From positions 1-9,425 of the forward strand of contig JANWJI010000001.1 in NCBI GenBank assembly GCA_025449515.1: DNA of 9,425 bases, read 5' to 3'. The notes below the pieces were generated by a model. It did no database searches. It was not told the DNA's origin and saw nothing but the letters and a program-made list of their open reading frames with translations. Positions within the stretch are counted from its first letter, which is position 1. The number at the start of each line of letters is the position of its first letter. Below, piece by piece: positions 1 to 7,279 of the stretch. The translations under genes and the position numbers were made by a program. This DNA is from Nitrososphaeraceae archaeon (GTDB lineage Archaea; Thermoproteota; Nitrososphaeria; Nitrososphaerales; Nitrososphaeraceae).

Positions 1-206
1 AAGACACAGGAGTGGGTTTACATCCTGAGATATTACCTAGGCTTTTTTCAAAATTTGCTACTGGAGCAGAAACTGGCACAGGTCTTGGCCTATTCATATC
101 AAAAGGTGTTGTAGAGGCTCACGGTGGCAGAATATGGGCTGAGAATAACGAAGATAGCAAAGGAGGATCTATATTCCATATCAGTCTACCATTAGGAAGA
201 GAATAA
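1..206 (+). CDS. Sensor histidine kinase, C-terminal end (gene cut by the window edge)
   Basis: This is the last 67 or so codons of a histidine kinase, running in from outside the window with the first complete codon at base 3. The visible part is the second half of the HATPase_c ATP-binding domain. It has the G1 box (DTGVGL, from base 3), an F-box-like stretch (LPRLFSKFATG), the G2 box (TGTGLGLFISK), the usual VEAHGGRIWAEN strand and the final GGSIFHISLPL strand, then stops with TAA. The GTG at base 12 lies inside the G1 box and is not a real start. The kinase would autophosphorylate on a histidine upstream of the window. The following receiver gene begins three bases after the stop, so the two formed a two-component pair. 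Because that receiver is broken, the kinase may now be orphaned or speak to another regulator. Confidence 0.9.
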   Translation, partial: DTGVGLHPEILPRLFSKFATGAETGTGLGLFISKGVVEAHGGRIWAENNEDSKGGSIFHISLPLGRE

Positions 207-209
207 GCA

Positions 210-661
210 TTGGTTACGGTAGTAATTAATAGCAATAGAGCCTTCATTGCAGATGATGAACCTGACCTTCCATTTCTTTTCAAACTAGGTTTAGAAGAGA
301 GTCGCTTTGATGTAGATACATTTAACGATCCTCCTATAGCATTATCTGCTTTTAACAATAAGCATTCTTACGAATTAGCACTTACTGATATTAGATTGCC
401 TGAGATTAATGGGTTTGAATCGTATAAAGAAATGAAAAATACATGATCAACTCAAAATTTGGTTTTATTGCGGCTTTTGATATTCAAGGAGGGACATGGA
501 AGCTAGATCATCGTCAGATAAAAATCTGTCATGGTTATTTGAGAACCAATTACAATTGAAGAGATCGTGCAAAAAATAAAGAATTAGCTCAATTAGCAAA
601 AAGAATATCGTGTATTAATATGATAACCAATGATAAAAGTGTCAAAAAGAGATATTTGTGA
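210..661 (+). pseudogene. Response regulator receiver protein, broken by frameshifts and a stop
   Basis: The first 78 codons (TTG start at 210, stop 444-446) are the front half of a receiver domain: acidic pocket ADDE (residues 14-17) and phospho-acceptor D60 in LTDIRLPEINGFE. The ORF ends before the conserved Thr/Ser and Lys. The missing half is still recognisable in other frames. INSKFGFIAAFDIQ continues in frame 2 from about 449. Frame 3 resumes at 531 as MVI, a TGA stop (540-542), then EPITIEEIVQKIKN, where an arginine-lysine-proline sequence would be expected. Frame 2 returns at 578 with KELAQLAKRIS and ends at TGA 659-661. At least two frameshift zones and one nonsense codon therefore separate it from an intact protein. 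The missing receiver lysine, replaced by glutamate before the proline, also argues for decay. It was probably cotranscribed with the kinase just upstream. A sequencing error could explain one lesion but hardly all. Confidence 0.8.
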
Positions 662-722
662 ATCCGATTTGTACGTCTGGCTCGTAGCAGTGTGACAATT
701 CTTAGTTAATTGTCTACGTTTT

Positions 723-747
723 CCAAATGATAACTTTTGTCATTTGG
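723..747 (+). repeat. Perfect 8-bp inverted repeat (hairpin)
   Basis: CCAAATGA (723-730) and TCATTTGG (740-747) are exact reverse complements around a nine-base loop. It is the middle of three hairpins in this interval and has no T run, so it is not an obvious terminator. It may be part of a structured RNA or a protein-binding site. Confidence 0.6.
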
Positions 748-761
748 TCTTACTTTGGTTT

Positions 762-782
762 AGAACTCCTTTAGTTCTTTTT
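762..782 (+). terminator. Terminator-like hairpin with T run
   Basis: AGAACT (762-767) and AGTTCT (773-778) pair around a five-base loop and are followed by four more T residues (779-782), giving a run of five T with the last stem base. The orientation suits transcripts coming from the kinase and response-regulator side. Archaeal termination relies mainly on T runs, so the hairpin itself may be incidental. Confidence 0.45.
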
Positions 783-878
783 GAGAACCGTCCAATGAAT
801 ATATATTACTTCAATTCGGAATGTGCACAATCCTCGATAATGAAACGACCCCAATGGAGAAAATAAGTACAGATTCAG

Positions 879-2180
879 CTATACCTTGTATTTTTGATTA
901 AAAGTGTGCAAAGCTTGCATGAATACTTCAAGTGGAGGATTGACTAGCCCTGCTCCTATCATGCCAACTCCGGCTTTCTTATGAGCTATCGCACTATCTA
1001 TGACTGGCAATATTCCAGTCTTCATCACTTTTCTTATATCAATGCCAGTTGGTATACCCTGGAAATCAAGGATAGGAATAGAAAATCTCTCGTTGAGCGT
1101 AACTGTTATTTCACGCATATCATTTGTATGTTTAATTAGATCTCTTGCTGAGCCTCCAATTAGAGACATAATTGCAGGCGAATTAGCGAGCACAAATCCT
1201 CCGATTCCTGCAGTCTCAATTATTGCGCTATCCCCCATATCCGGATTTGCATCTTCGCGTTTGTAACCTGGGAGATATGTTCCGTCGATCATGTGGGCTT
1301 GTCCAACAAACCACCGGTCCCCTAGGCCACTCACTTTTATGCCAAAATCAACCCCATTTCTTGCCATCACAGTGACTATAGTGCTGCATTCAATATCTTC
1401 GGCAGCTTTCATCATTGCTTTGCATGCGGCCATGCTTGTACAAAGAAAGAAAATCTCATTATTTGAAAAGTATTTCATGATTTTAACTAATTCTCCCTTA
1501 TCCAGCACTTCTATCAGATATGGTAATATGGCGTTAGCAAACAGGTGAGTACCTGCAACCGACCGGTTATGCAACTCGTCTCCCATATGAAGAGATCTGG
1601 CCATTATGGAGTTTAGATTTATACCCTTAGTTTTGCGAAGCGCCTTTCTAAGTGCTGGAGCCAAAGTTTCAGACCAAAATTTTAATTCTGAATTTATAGC
1701 GAGTTTATTGAAGACTCCATACTGGACTTTTTGTTCAACTATGCGACCATAACAGGTATTACCGTACTTTTCATTCTTTACAACCAAAACCGGCATCGAA
1801 GGCGAAATTATACCGGCCATAGGCCCTACTGCATCATGTTCATTGTTGGGCGAGAACACAATATCATTATGCTCTATTAACTTGACAGCCTCATCCCAGT
1901 CATAAGCTAATCCTTCAAATATTATTGTAGCAACAATTGCGCCCTTCATTGGCCCGCACATTCTTTTCCATTCGATTGGGGGACCGGCATGCAAAATCAA
2001 ATTCCTTTTCATGTTTGGGAGAACTTCTATAGCCGGTTTTACATCTACTAAAATGGGTATTGATTTTAAGATTCTTTCTGTTGCTACACTGTTTGCTTCC
2101 TCGACCTTGTTTTTCATTTCATTATTCATAATTTTCAACTTGTTATGACAATTTTTTTCGTCTTGTATTACAATAGCCAC
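879..2180 (-). CDS. DUF1116 protein, YlbE/AllG-like (oxamate carbamoyltransferase subunit family)
   Basis: A 433-residue protein that matches DUF1116 over nearly its whole length. Characteristic blocks are HAGPPIEWKRMCGPMKGA (64-81), NNEHDAVGPMAGIISPSMP (112-130), HMGDELHNRS (198-207), RNGVDFGIKVSGLGDRWF (274-291), DSAIIETAGIGGF (317-329) and DFQGIPTGIDI (372-382). In bacteria the family member YlbE/AllG works with FdrA (AllF) and a DUF2877 protein (AllH) as oxamate carbamoyltransferase, which turns oxalurate and phosphate into oxamate and carbamoyl phosphate late in allantoin breakdown. Neither partner is in this window, so the same reaction cannot be assumed. No signal peptide or membrane segment is seen; it should be cytoplasmic. 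The GTG start at 2180 has a TATA-like AATAAATG about 27 bases upstream, fitting a leaderless mRNA. Met18 (ATG at 2129) is an alternative start, since the conserved domain begins only around residue 27. It is divergent from the importer operon and shares its intergenic region. Confidence 0.88.
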   Translation of the reverse strand: MAIVIQDEKNCHNKLKIMNNEMKNKVEEANSVATERILKSIPILVDVKPAIEVLPNMKRNLILHAGPPIEWKRMCGPMKGAIVATIIFEGLAYDWDEAVKLIEHNDIVFSPNNEHDAVGPMAGIISPSMPVLVVKNEKYGNTCYGRIVEQKVQYGVFNKLAINSELKFWSETLAPALRKALRKTKGINLNSIMARSLHMGDELHNRSVAGTHLFANAILPYLIEVLDKGELVKIMKYFSNNEIFFLCTSMAACKAMMKAAEDIECSTIVTVMARNGVDFGIKVSGLGDRWFVGQAHMIDGTYLPGYKREDANPDMGDSAIIETAGIGGFVLANSPAIMSLIGGSARDLIKHTNDMREITVTLNERFSIPILDFQGIPTGIDIRKVMKTGILPVIDSAIAHKKAGVGMIGAGLVNPPLEVFMQALHTFNQKYKV

Positions 2181-2202
2181 AATTGAATTATTTCTATTTA
2201 TT

Positions 2203-2211
2203 CATTTATTA
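2203..2211 (-). promoter_or_regulatory. TATA-like box for the DUF1116 gene
   Basis: On the minus strand this reads TAATAAATG, centred about 27 bases before the GTG at 2180. That spacing is typical of an archaeal TATA box to the transcription start, so transcription would begin at or next to the start codon. The surroundings are AT-rich, which lowers certainty. Confidence 0.4.
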
Positions 2212-2250
2212 TGGCGTACTATGACATTCTGATTGCGTCTTTTAAGAAAA

Positions 2251-2260
2251 CTATAATATC
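2251..2260 (+). promoter_or_regulatory. TATA-like box for the importer operon
   Basis: CTATAATATC, preceded by a purine-rich AAGAAAA stretch that could be a BRE element. Its centre is about 28 bases before the ATG at 2284, which suggests a leaderless transcript and supports 2284 rather than the upstream TTG (2275) as start. Confidence 0.5.
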
Positions 2261-2261
2261 A

Positions 2262-2277
2262 CGAACAAGAATGTTTG
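2262..2277. promoter_or_regulatory. Imperfect dyad at the operon start site (possible operator)
   Basis: CGAACA (2262-2267) and TGTTTG (2272-2277) form a near-perfect dyad (one mismatch) around AGAA, lying between the TATA-like box and the first codon of the binding-protein gene. A repressor bound here would block transcription start. No regulator gene is seen in the window. Confidence 0.3.
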
Positions 2278-2283
2278 TTTAGT

Positions 2284-3333
2284 ATGGTCGGGAGGAATAC
2301 AGACCTACACTTTATACTTATAACTGCAATTGCAATCGGATTGTTGTTAACACTTACTTCTCATTCTTTCCAAATTCATCCTACTTTTGCACAACAATTA
2401 TCACAAATCAAGGTAGCATTTGTAACTGATGGCAAGTTTAGTGATGAAGGTTGGGGAGCAACAGGATACAATGCTACACAGAAATTGAAAAGTAAATATG
2501 GTATTCAACTTGCAACAGCGGATAGTATTGCAATTCCAGATATAGAGTCTACTTTGAGGGGTTATGCAGATTCTGGTTACAATTTAATTATTGCTCAAGG
2601 TTTCCAATGGGGAGATCCATCTGTTAAAGTAGCAGCCGATTATCCGGATGTTAAATTTGTAATTATGACAGGTACAGTCAGCTCACGGCCTAACGTAGCA
2701 TCTATTTTTCCAATGCAGCAGCAGGGTTCATTTCTGTTAGGAGCGCTTGCTGCAATGATGTCAAAAACAGGTATAATTGGTTTTGTCGGTGGACAAGAAT
2801 ATCCAAACGTAATTAATATTGAAGAAGGATATAAGCAAGGCGGAAAATATATCAATCCTAACATAAAAGTGCTGACCTCTTATGTAGGTGAATGGAACAA
2901 TCCGGCTAAAGGAAAAGAAATAGCGCTAACGCAAATAAATTCTGGTGCCGACTTTTTGCTCCATGTGGCAGACACGTCTGGCCATGGCGTTATCGATGCT
3001 GCTCAACAAAAAGGTGTTTATGCATTTGGTGCCGTCGCGGATCAGAACAGATTGGCTCCAAACACCGTGCTAACATCATTTGTTCTCGATATGGATAAAG
3101 CATATGATCAAGTATTTAAACAAGTTCAACAAGGCAATTTCCAAGCTGGGATCAGTAAGCCGGGACTTGAGTTACAGAAAGGAGGATCTCAGGATGGAAT
3201 AGTCTACCTAGCGTCATTTCATAGCTTGGATAGTAAGGTTACTCCTGATGTAAAGAATAGGCTGAAACAGATAACGTATGATATAATAAATGGTAAGATA
3301 CGAGTGCCAGAGAGAGGCACGGCTACTTCATAA
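2284..3333 (+). CDS. BMP/PnrA-family substrate-binding protein of an ABC importer
   Basis: A 349-residue extracytoplasmic binding protein of the BMP family (PF02608), whose members bind nucleosides, purines and related compounds for ABC import. Residues 1-36 form a Sec-type signal: a short polar start, a hydrophobic core (about 9-24) and a likely cleavage after TFA36. No lipobox cysteine is present, so it is either released or held by an uncleaved N-terminal helix. The first strand and ligand loop read VAFVTDGKFSDEGWG (44-58) in place of the DxGxxDDxSFN motif of classical BmpA. The rest follows the family: a GFVGG strand (166-170), INPNIKVLTSYVGEWNNPAKGKE, HVADTSGHGVIDAAQQKGVYAFG (227-249) and a C-terminal DIINGKI. 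ATG 2284 is chosen over TTG 2275 because it fits the promoter spacing and gives a normal signal peptide. The ATPase gene follows after 15 bases. Confidence 0.9.
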   Translation: MVGRNTDLHFILITAIAIGLLLTLTSHSFQIHPTFAQQLSQIKVAFVTDGKFSDEGWGATGYNATQKLKSKYGIQLATADSIAIPDIESTLRGYADSGYNLIIAQGFQWGDPSVKVAADYPDVKFVIMTGTVSSRPNVASIFPMQQQGSFLLGALAAMMSKTGIIGFVGGQEYPNVINIEEGYKQGGKYINPNIKVLTSYVGEWNNPAKGKEIALTQINSGADFLLHVADTSGHGVIDAAQQKGVYAFGAVADQNRLAPNTVLTSFVLDMDKAYDQVFKQVQQGNFQAGISKPGLELQKGGSQDGIVYLASFHSLDSKVTPDVKNRLKQITYDIINGKIRVPERGTATS

Positions 3334-3348
3334 TCATTTAGTTCCAAA

Positions 3349-5001
3349 ATGACAATAAAAGATATCTCAAAAACATTTTTTGCTAAATTAGCAAAGTTTC
3401 AAAAAAATACAAAAACCTCAGTACGCGATCCCGACAGCCTCAACGTAAATGTTCGTAACTATGCAAAAAACAAGGACAATGGACCAATTGTCTTTATGAA
3501 AGGAATAACCTGTCGATTTGGTAATTTGATCGCCAATCAAAATATCACATTTGATTTGAAAAAAGGAGAGATCCATGCACTGTTGGGCGAAAATGGAGCC
3601 GGAAAGACAACTCTAACGAGTCTGTTATATGGTTTATACCAACCAGAATCTGGTGAAATCTATGTCAAGGGTCAGCATGCTGTCATCAGGTCTCCATCAG
3701 ATGCAATTAACCTTGGTATAGCAATGGTTCATCAGCATTTTTTGTTAACTCTTGCTCATAGTGTTACAGAGAATATAATTGTGGGTCTAAAGTCTACCAA
3801 AGGGATTTTCTTAAATTTAGATAAAGCGGAGGAGAAAATTTTACAAATATCAAAGAAATATGGTCTCAAAATCGATCCAAAATCAACTGTGGGCAATTTG
3901 TCTGTTGGTGAACAGCAACGCGTAGAAATAATAAAAGGTCTATACCGGGATGTCGATATATTAATCCTTGATGAACCAACAGGAATGCTTACGCCAATGG
4001 AAGAAAAGGCACTATTTGAAGCATTGCGGTCGATGGTAAACCAAGGATTGTCTATAATTTTCATAACTCATAAGTTACGAGAGGTAATGGAAGTAAGTAA
4101 TAGAATCACTGTGCTAAGAGGCGGCAATGTTGTAGGAATCGTTAAAACCTCTGAGACTAGCGAAGATGAATTAGCACGAATGATGGTAGGGCGGACTGTT
4201 AGTGTCAACCAAATCAGTCAAGGAAGTATATCAAAAACTACTCCTCCTACTGTCCTGGAAATAAAAAATGTGTCTGCTCTAGGTAACTCCAATGTGTTGT
4301 TTCTTAAAGATATCCGGCTGGATTTACGAAAAGGCGAAATTTTAGGGATTGCGGGTGTTGATGGCAATGGTCAAAATGAACTAGCCGAAGTTATAGCAGG
4401 CTTAAGAAAGGTTAAGTATGGGGAGATCAGTATGGACGGAAGATCTATTGCAAACCTTTCTCCAAGGCAAATTAGGGAATTGGGTCTATCGTATGTACCA
4501 GAGGATTGTCTTCATACTGGATTAATTTTAGAATACTCTATCATAGAAAACTTGGTTCTAGATAGATGGTATACTAAGCCCTATTCTAATAAACTATTTT
4601 TGAATAAGACGGAAATGATGAAGTTTGCAGATAAAATTATCGCAGATTTTGAAATAAAAATTATAGAATTAAATGCTCCTGTTAGTTCAATGTCTGGGGG
4701 TAACCTACAGAAAATAGTACTGGGAAGAGAGCTTTCTAGAGATTCTAAAGTGCTAATTGTTCACAATCCTACAAGAGGGCTGGACATTGGTGCAACTGAA
4801 TATATACACAAACAGCTTATAAAACAGAAGGAAAACGGGGTTGGTGTTTTGCTGCTATCTTTGGATTTAGATGAGATCCTAACAGTAAGTGACAGAATAG
4901 GAGTTATTTATGAAGGAAAAATAATAAAAATTGTTGAAAAACAGAATACTGACATTGATCAAATTGGACTTTTGATGGGTGGTAAAGCAATCAAGACTTA
5001 G
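3349..5001 (+). CDS. Double ABC ATPase of a nucleoside/purine-type importer
   Basis: This 550-residue protein has two ABC domains in one chain, the arrangement of NupO/YufO, RbsA and similar ATPases. It would drive import through the two permeases encoded downstream. Domain 1 is complete: Walker A GENGAGKT (80-87), Q-loop Q129 in VHQHF, signature LSVGEQQ (184-190), Walker B ILILDEP (204-210, catalytic E209) and H-loop H241. Domain 2 is degenerate: GVDGNGQNE (336-344) lacks the Walker A lysine, the signature MSGGNLQ (448-454) is intact, Walker B reads VLIVHNPTRGLD without the usual acidic pair, and the switch histidine is absent in LLLSLDLDEI. Such asymmetry is common in this family. An N-terminal extension of about 48 residues, basic and polar, precedes the first domain; Met50 (FMKGIT) could be an alternative start but is not preceded by a clear ribosome site. 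It is the second gene of the operon. Confidence 0.93.
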   Translation: MTIKDISKTFFAKLAKFQKNTKTSVRDPDSLNVNVRNYAKNKDNGPIVFMKGITCRFGNLIANQNITFDLKKGEIHALLGENGAGKTTLTSLLYGLYQPESGEIYVKGQHAVIRSPSDAINLGIAMVHQHFLLTLAHSVTENIIVGLKSTKGIFLNLDKAEEKILQISKKYGLKIDPKSTVGNLSVGEQQRVEIIKGLYRDVDILILDEPTGMLTPMEEKALFEALRSMVNQGLSIIFITHKLREVMEVSNRITVLRGGNVVGIVKTSETSEDELARMMVGRTVSVNQISQGSISKTTPPTVLEIKNVSALGNSNVLFLKDIRLDLRKGEILGIAGVDGNGQNELAEVIAGLRKVKYGEISMDGRSIANLSPRQIRELGLSYVPEDCLHTGLILEYSIIENLVLDRWYTKPYSNKLFLNKTEMMKFADKIIADFEIKIIELNAPVSSMSGGNLQKIVLGRELSRDSKVLIVHNPTRGLDIGATEYIHKQLIKQKENGVGVLLLSLDLDEILTVSDRIGVIYEGKIIKIVEKQNTDIDQIGLLMGGKAIKT

Positions 5002-5035
5002 TACATTATAATAAATTTAATGATGAGTGAAAACT

Positions 5036-6106
5036 ATGAAAGTCGAGCTTCAAAGAAAAAGGTTAATTAGCTTCAGATCCTGCGTACCATTTTTGTCTGG
5101 AGGTTTTGCCTTTGTAGTCGTTGCAATTATCCTCTCTTTAGCAGGAGTAAATCCTATTATGGCATATGGAGTAATGTTAAAAGGAGCATTTGGTAGCCTT
5201 CATGGAATAGCAGATACTCTTGTCAAGACTACTTCTTTGCTTTTACTGGGTTTAGCAGTGGCTGTTGCGTTCAAATGTAAAGTATGGAACCTTGGCACAG
5301 AAGGACAATTATATATTGGGGCTCTGGGTGCAACTTTGATAGGCATCTCGATAATCGGCTCGATCCCGATCTTAGGGATTATTGCTATGTTGGCTGCTGG
5401 TTTTGTATTTGGAGGTTGTTTTGCTCTAATACCAGCCGCACTCAAAGTTAAATTCGGAATTAGTGAAATAATTGTTACGGTCTTACTAAACTTTGTAGTA
5501 CTTCTTTTTATTGCATATTTATTGCATGGTCCTCTAAAAGATCCAACCACTGTTTTTAATCCCTATAGTCCTGTCATTTTTTCTGAATCACAACTACCAA
5601 TAATATTACCGCATACTAGATTACATGCTGGAATCATCATCGCGGCCTTGGCTATCATTGCAGTGTATGTCCTTTTATCAAAAACTAAAATTGGATTTGA
5701 AATTAGGAGCGTAGGTGCAAATATCAAGGCGGCCCGTTATGCTGGTATGAACGTGACGAAGAGTATTTTTGTAATAATGGGAATAAGTGGCGGAATCGCA
5801 GGGATAACAGGTGCGGTTCTTGTATCTGGCGTCCAACATCTTTTGATAGAAGGGATTTCTCCGGGATACGGATTTATAGCCGTGATAATAGCATTGCTTG
5901 GTAGAAATAATCCCTTTGGAGTTGCAATAGCTGCATTTTTCTTTGCTGCCCTCATGTCAGGTTCTGAAGTGATGTATAGAATGCTAGGTATACCTAGTTC
6001 ACTTGCTATAACACTCCAGGCACTTGTACTTATATTCGTTCTAATAGGGGAGATATTTGCACGTTTGCAAATTCACAAGACGGAGAATGCAATGAAAAAT
6101 TGGTAG
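5036..6106 (+). CDS. ABC importer permease, BPD_transp_2 family (first of two)
   Basis: A polytopic membrane protein of about 356 residues (359 if GTG 5027 is used), matching NupP/YufP-type permeases. The family motif NLGTEGQLYIGA lies near residue 88 after the second membrane segment. A cytoplasmic loop with SVGANIKAARYAGMN, followed by GISGGIAGITGA, is the coupling region that contacts the ATPase. About eight to nine hydrophobic segments can be seen, including around 22-40, 68-84, 97-117, 118-138, 146-166, 202-217, 246-268, 282-310 and 325-345 (GTG numbering). ATG 5036 is preferred because a purine-rich GAGTG sits just upstream; GTG 5027 lacks one. The short ORF at ATG 5020 is in another frame and ends quickly. 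The gap from the ATPase gene is about 34 bases, and the next permease gene overlaps its end by seven bases, pointing to translational coupling. Confidence 0.92.
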   Translation: MKVELQRKRLISFRSCVPFLSGGFAFVVVAIILSLAGVNPIMAYGVMLKGAFGSLHGIADTLVKTTSLLLLGLAVAVAFKCKVWNLGTEGQLYIGALGATLIGISIIGSIPILGIIAMLAAGFVFGGCFALIPAALKVKFGISEIIVTVLLNFVVLLFIAYLLHGPLKDPTTVFNPYSPVIFSESQLPIILPHTRLHAGIIIAALAIIAVYVLLSKTKIGFEIRSVGANIKAARYAGMNVTKSIFVIMGISGGIAGITGAVLVSGVQHLLIEGISPGYGFIAVIIALLGRNNPFGVAIAAFFFAALMSGSEVMYRMLGIPSSLAITLQALVLIFVLIGEIFARLQIHKTENAMKNW

Positions 6107-7032
6107 ACCTAGTCTTCACTGTAAGTATCATTGCATCTGGTATACGTTTAAGTACGCCAGTTATTTTTGCAGCACTTGGAGAAACTATCGTAGAGCGCTC
6201 CGGCGTAGTAAACCTTGGCATAGAAGGAATGATGTTAATGGGGGCTTTTGGTGGCTTTATCGGAACTTTTTTTACAGGGAGTATATTTGTCGGATTATTA
6301 TTTGCAATTAGTGGTCCTATAATGATGGCCATTTTAATGGCCTTCTTAAGCGTCAACTTGCGAACAAACCAACTCGTAGCAGGACTTGCAATCTGGCTGT
6401 TAGGTACCGGGCTTACCGCACTTCTATATAGGCTAATATTTGGGGTAGCGACAATATCTCCCAAAATAAATGAGATATCACCAATCGGTCTTCCGATTTT
6501 AAGCCAAATTCCAGTTATCGGTTCAATTCTTTTTAGCTATGATCCCATAGTATATTTGGCTTTTTTATTGGTTCCACTTGTTCACATTTTTTTATTCAAA
6601 ACAAACTTGGGTTTGAAAATAAGGACAGTTGGAGAAAATCCAAGACAGGCAGATGCATCTGGCGTAAATGTTTACAGAATACGCTATCTGGCTCTAATAA
6701 TCGGCGGTGCGCTTGCTGGACTAGGAGGTTCATGCTTTACTTTAGTGTCAACAGGTAGCTTTCTCGAGAATATTACTGCTGGTCAAGGTTGGATTGCACT
6801 TGCGATGGTAATATTTGGCCGATGGAAGCCATTCTATGCAGTGATCGGTGCATTGATTTTTGGAATGGTGGATTCATTTCAAATAGGGCTCCAGTCTATA
6901 GGAACAGCCATACCTACACAATTTCTATTGATGCTACCTTATATTTTACCAATAATCATTATGGCGGGAACGTACAAGCGAAGTTATGCACCTGCTGCAT
7001 TGGCTGTTCCATACCGAAGAGGAGAGAGATAA
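6100..7032 (+). CDS. ABC importer permease, BPD_transp_2 family (second of two)
   Basis: A 310-residue permease of the NupQ/YufQ type, which would pair with the preceding permease as a heterodimeric membrane channel. The TTG start overlaps the previous gene by seven bases. It is supported because the resulting N-terminus (an initial hydrophobic segment, then STPVIFAALGETIVERSGVV) has the family's usual length, and no other start exists upstream in frame. A GGAG sits about 14 bases before it. Key features are NLGIEGMMLMGA (38-49), the coupling loop TVGENPRQADASGVN (176-190) followed by GGALAGLGGS, and AGQGWIALAMVIFGRW (227-242). About eight to nine membrane segments are visible. The C-terminus ends in a basic tail (PYRRGER), which is expected to be cytoplasmic. 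It is the last gene of the operon. Confidence 0.92.
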   Translation: MVDLVFTVSIIASGIRLSTPVIFAALGETIVERSGVVNLGIEGMMLMGAFGGFIGTFFTGSIFVGLLFAISGPIMMAILMAFLSVNLRTNQLVAGLAIWLLGTGLTALLYRLIFGVATISPKINEISPIGLPILSQIPVIGSILFSYDPIVYLAFLLVPLVHIFLFKTNLGLKIRTVGENPRQADASGVNVYRIRYLALIIGGALAGLGGSCFTLVSTGSFLENITAGQGWIALAMVIFGRWKPFYAVIGALIFGMVDSFQIGLQSIGTAIPTQFLLMLPYILPIIIMAGTYKRSYAPAALAVPYRRGER

Positions 7033-7206
7033 AATTTGTCCAGGAAGGATTTGTAGGGTTAAATAAACATACAATATGCATAATTCGACATGTTAATTCT
7101 TGATGATTGTATAATCACTCAACTGTCCTCAATGTACTATTTGCAGAAGCGTATAGAAATATACCGAAAAATCACTATTTTAAAAATTCATGTACTATCC
7201 TGGGAT

Positions 7207-7225
7207 ATCATAATTTTTTTATGAT
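7207..7225. terminator. Hairpin with T-rich loop between convergent genes
   Basis: ATCATAA (7207-7213) and TTATGAT (7219-7225) are exact reverse complements around five T. The region lies between the 3' ends of the importer operon (ends 7032) and the hydrolase gene (ends 7280, minus strand), where a two-way terminator would be useful. On the plus strand it also gives a run of seven T. The rest of 7033-7279 holds only a weak TGATT/AATCA repeat (7104-7117) and no gene. Confidence 0.4.
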
Positions 7226-7279
7226 CTAGACTATCTGTTACATCTATAATTGTACCACATGAAAAATCAATGTAGTTGC

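Larger units (their letters stand above)
662..878. other. Non-coding interval with tandem inverted repeats
   Basis: No credible coding sequence is visible between the dead response regulator and the DUF1116 gene. The interval contains three successive inverted repeats: GACAATT/AATTGTC (694-700 and 708-714, with CGTA/TACG flanks at 683-686 and 715-718), CCAAATGA/TCATTTGG (723-730 and 740-747) and AGAACT/AGTTCT (762-767 and 773-778). It also serves as the 3' flank of the minus-strand DUF1116 gene; the T-rich stretch TTATTTT (minus strand, about 860-866) just past that gene's stop could help archaeal termination. Confidence 0.6.

Noticed and set aside
119..358. A 79-codon minus-strand ORF
   Set aside because: It is antisense to the kinase and response-regulator sequences, whose motifs are clear.
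1000..1548. Two plus-strand ORFs of 85-88 codons
   Set aside because: They lie entirely within the minus-strand DUF1116 gene, which has strong family motifs; they are antisense shadows.
2275..2283. TTG at 2275 as the start of the binding-protein gene
   Set aside because: ATG 2284 in the same frame fits the TATA spacing and still leaves a normal signal peptide.
5020..5070. Short ORF starting at ATG 5020 between the ATPase and permease genes
   Set aside because: It is out of frame with the permease, ends after 16 codons and has no recognisable content.
6789..7103. A 104-codon plus-strand ORF overlapping the end of the second permease
   Set aside because: It is a frame-shifted reading of the permease gene with no hydrophobic pattern or motif of its own.
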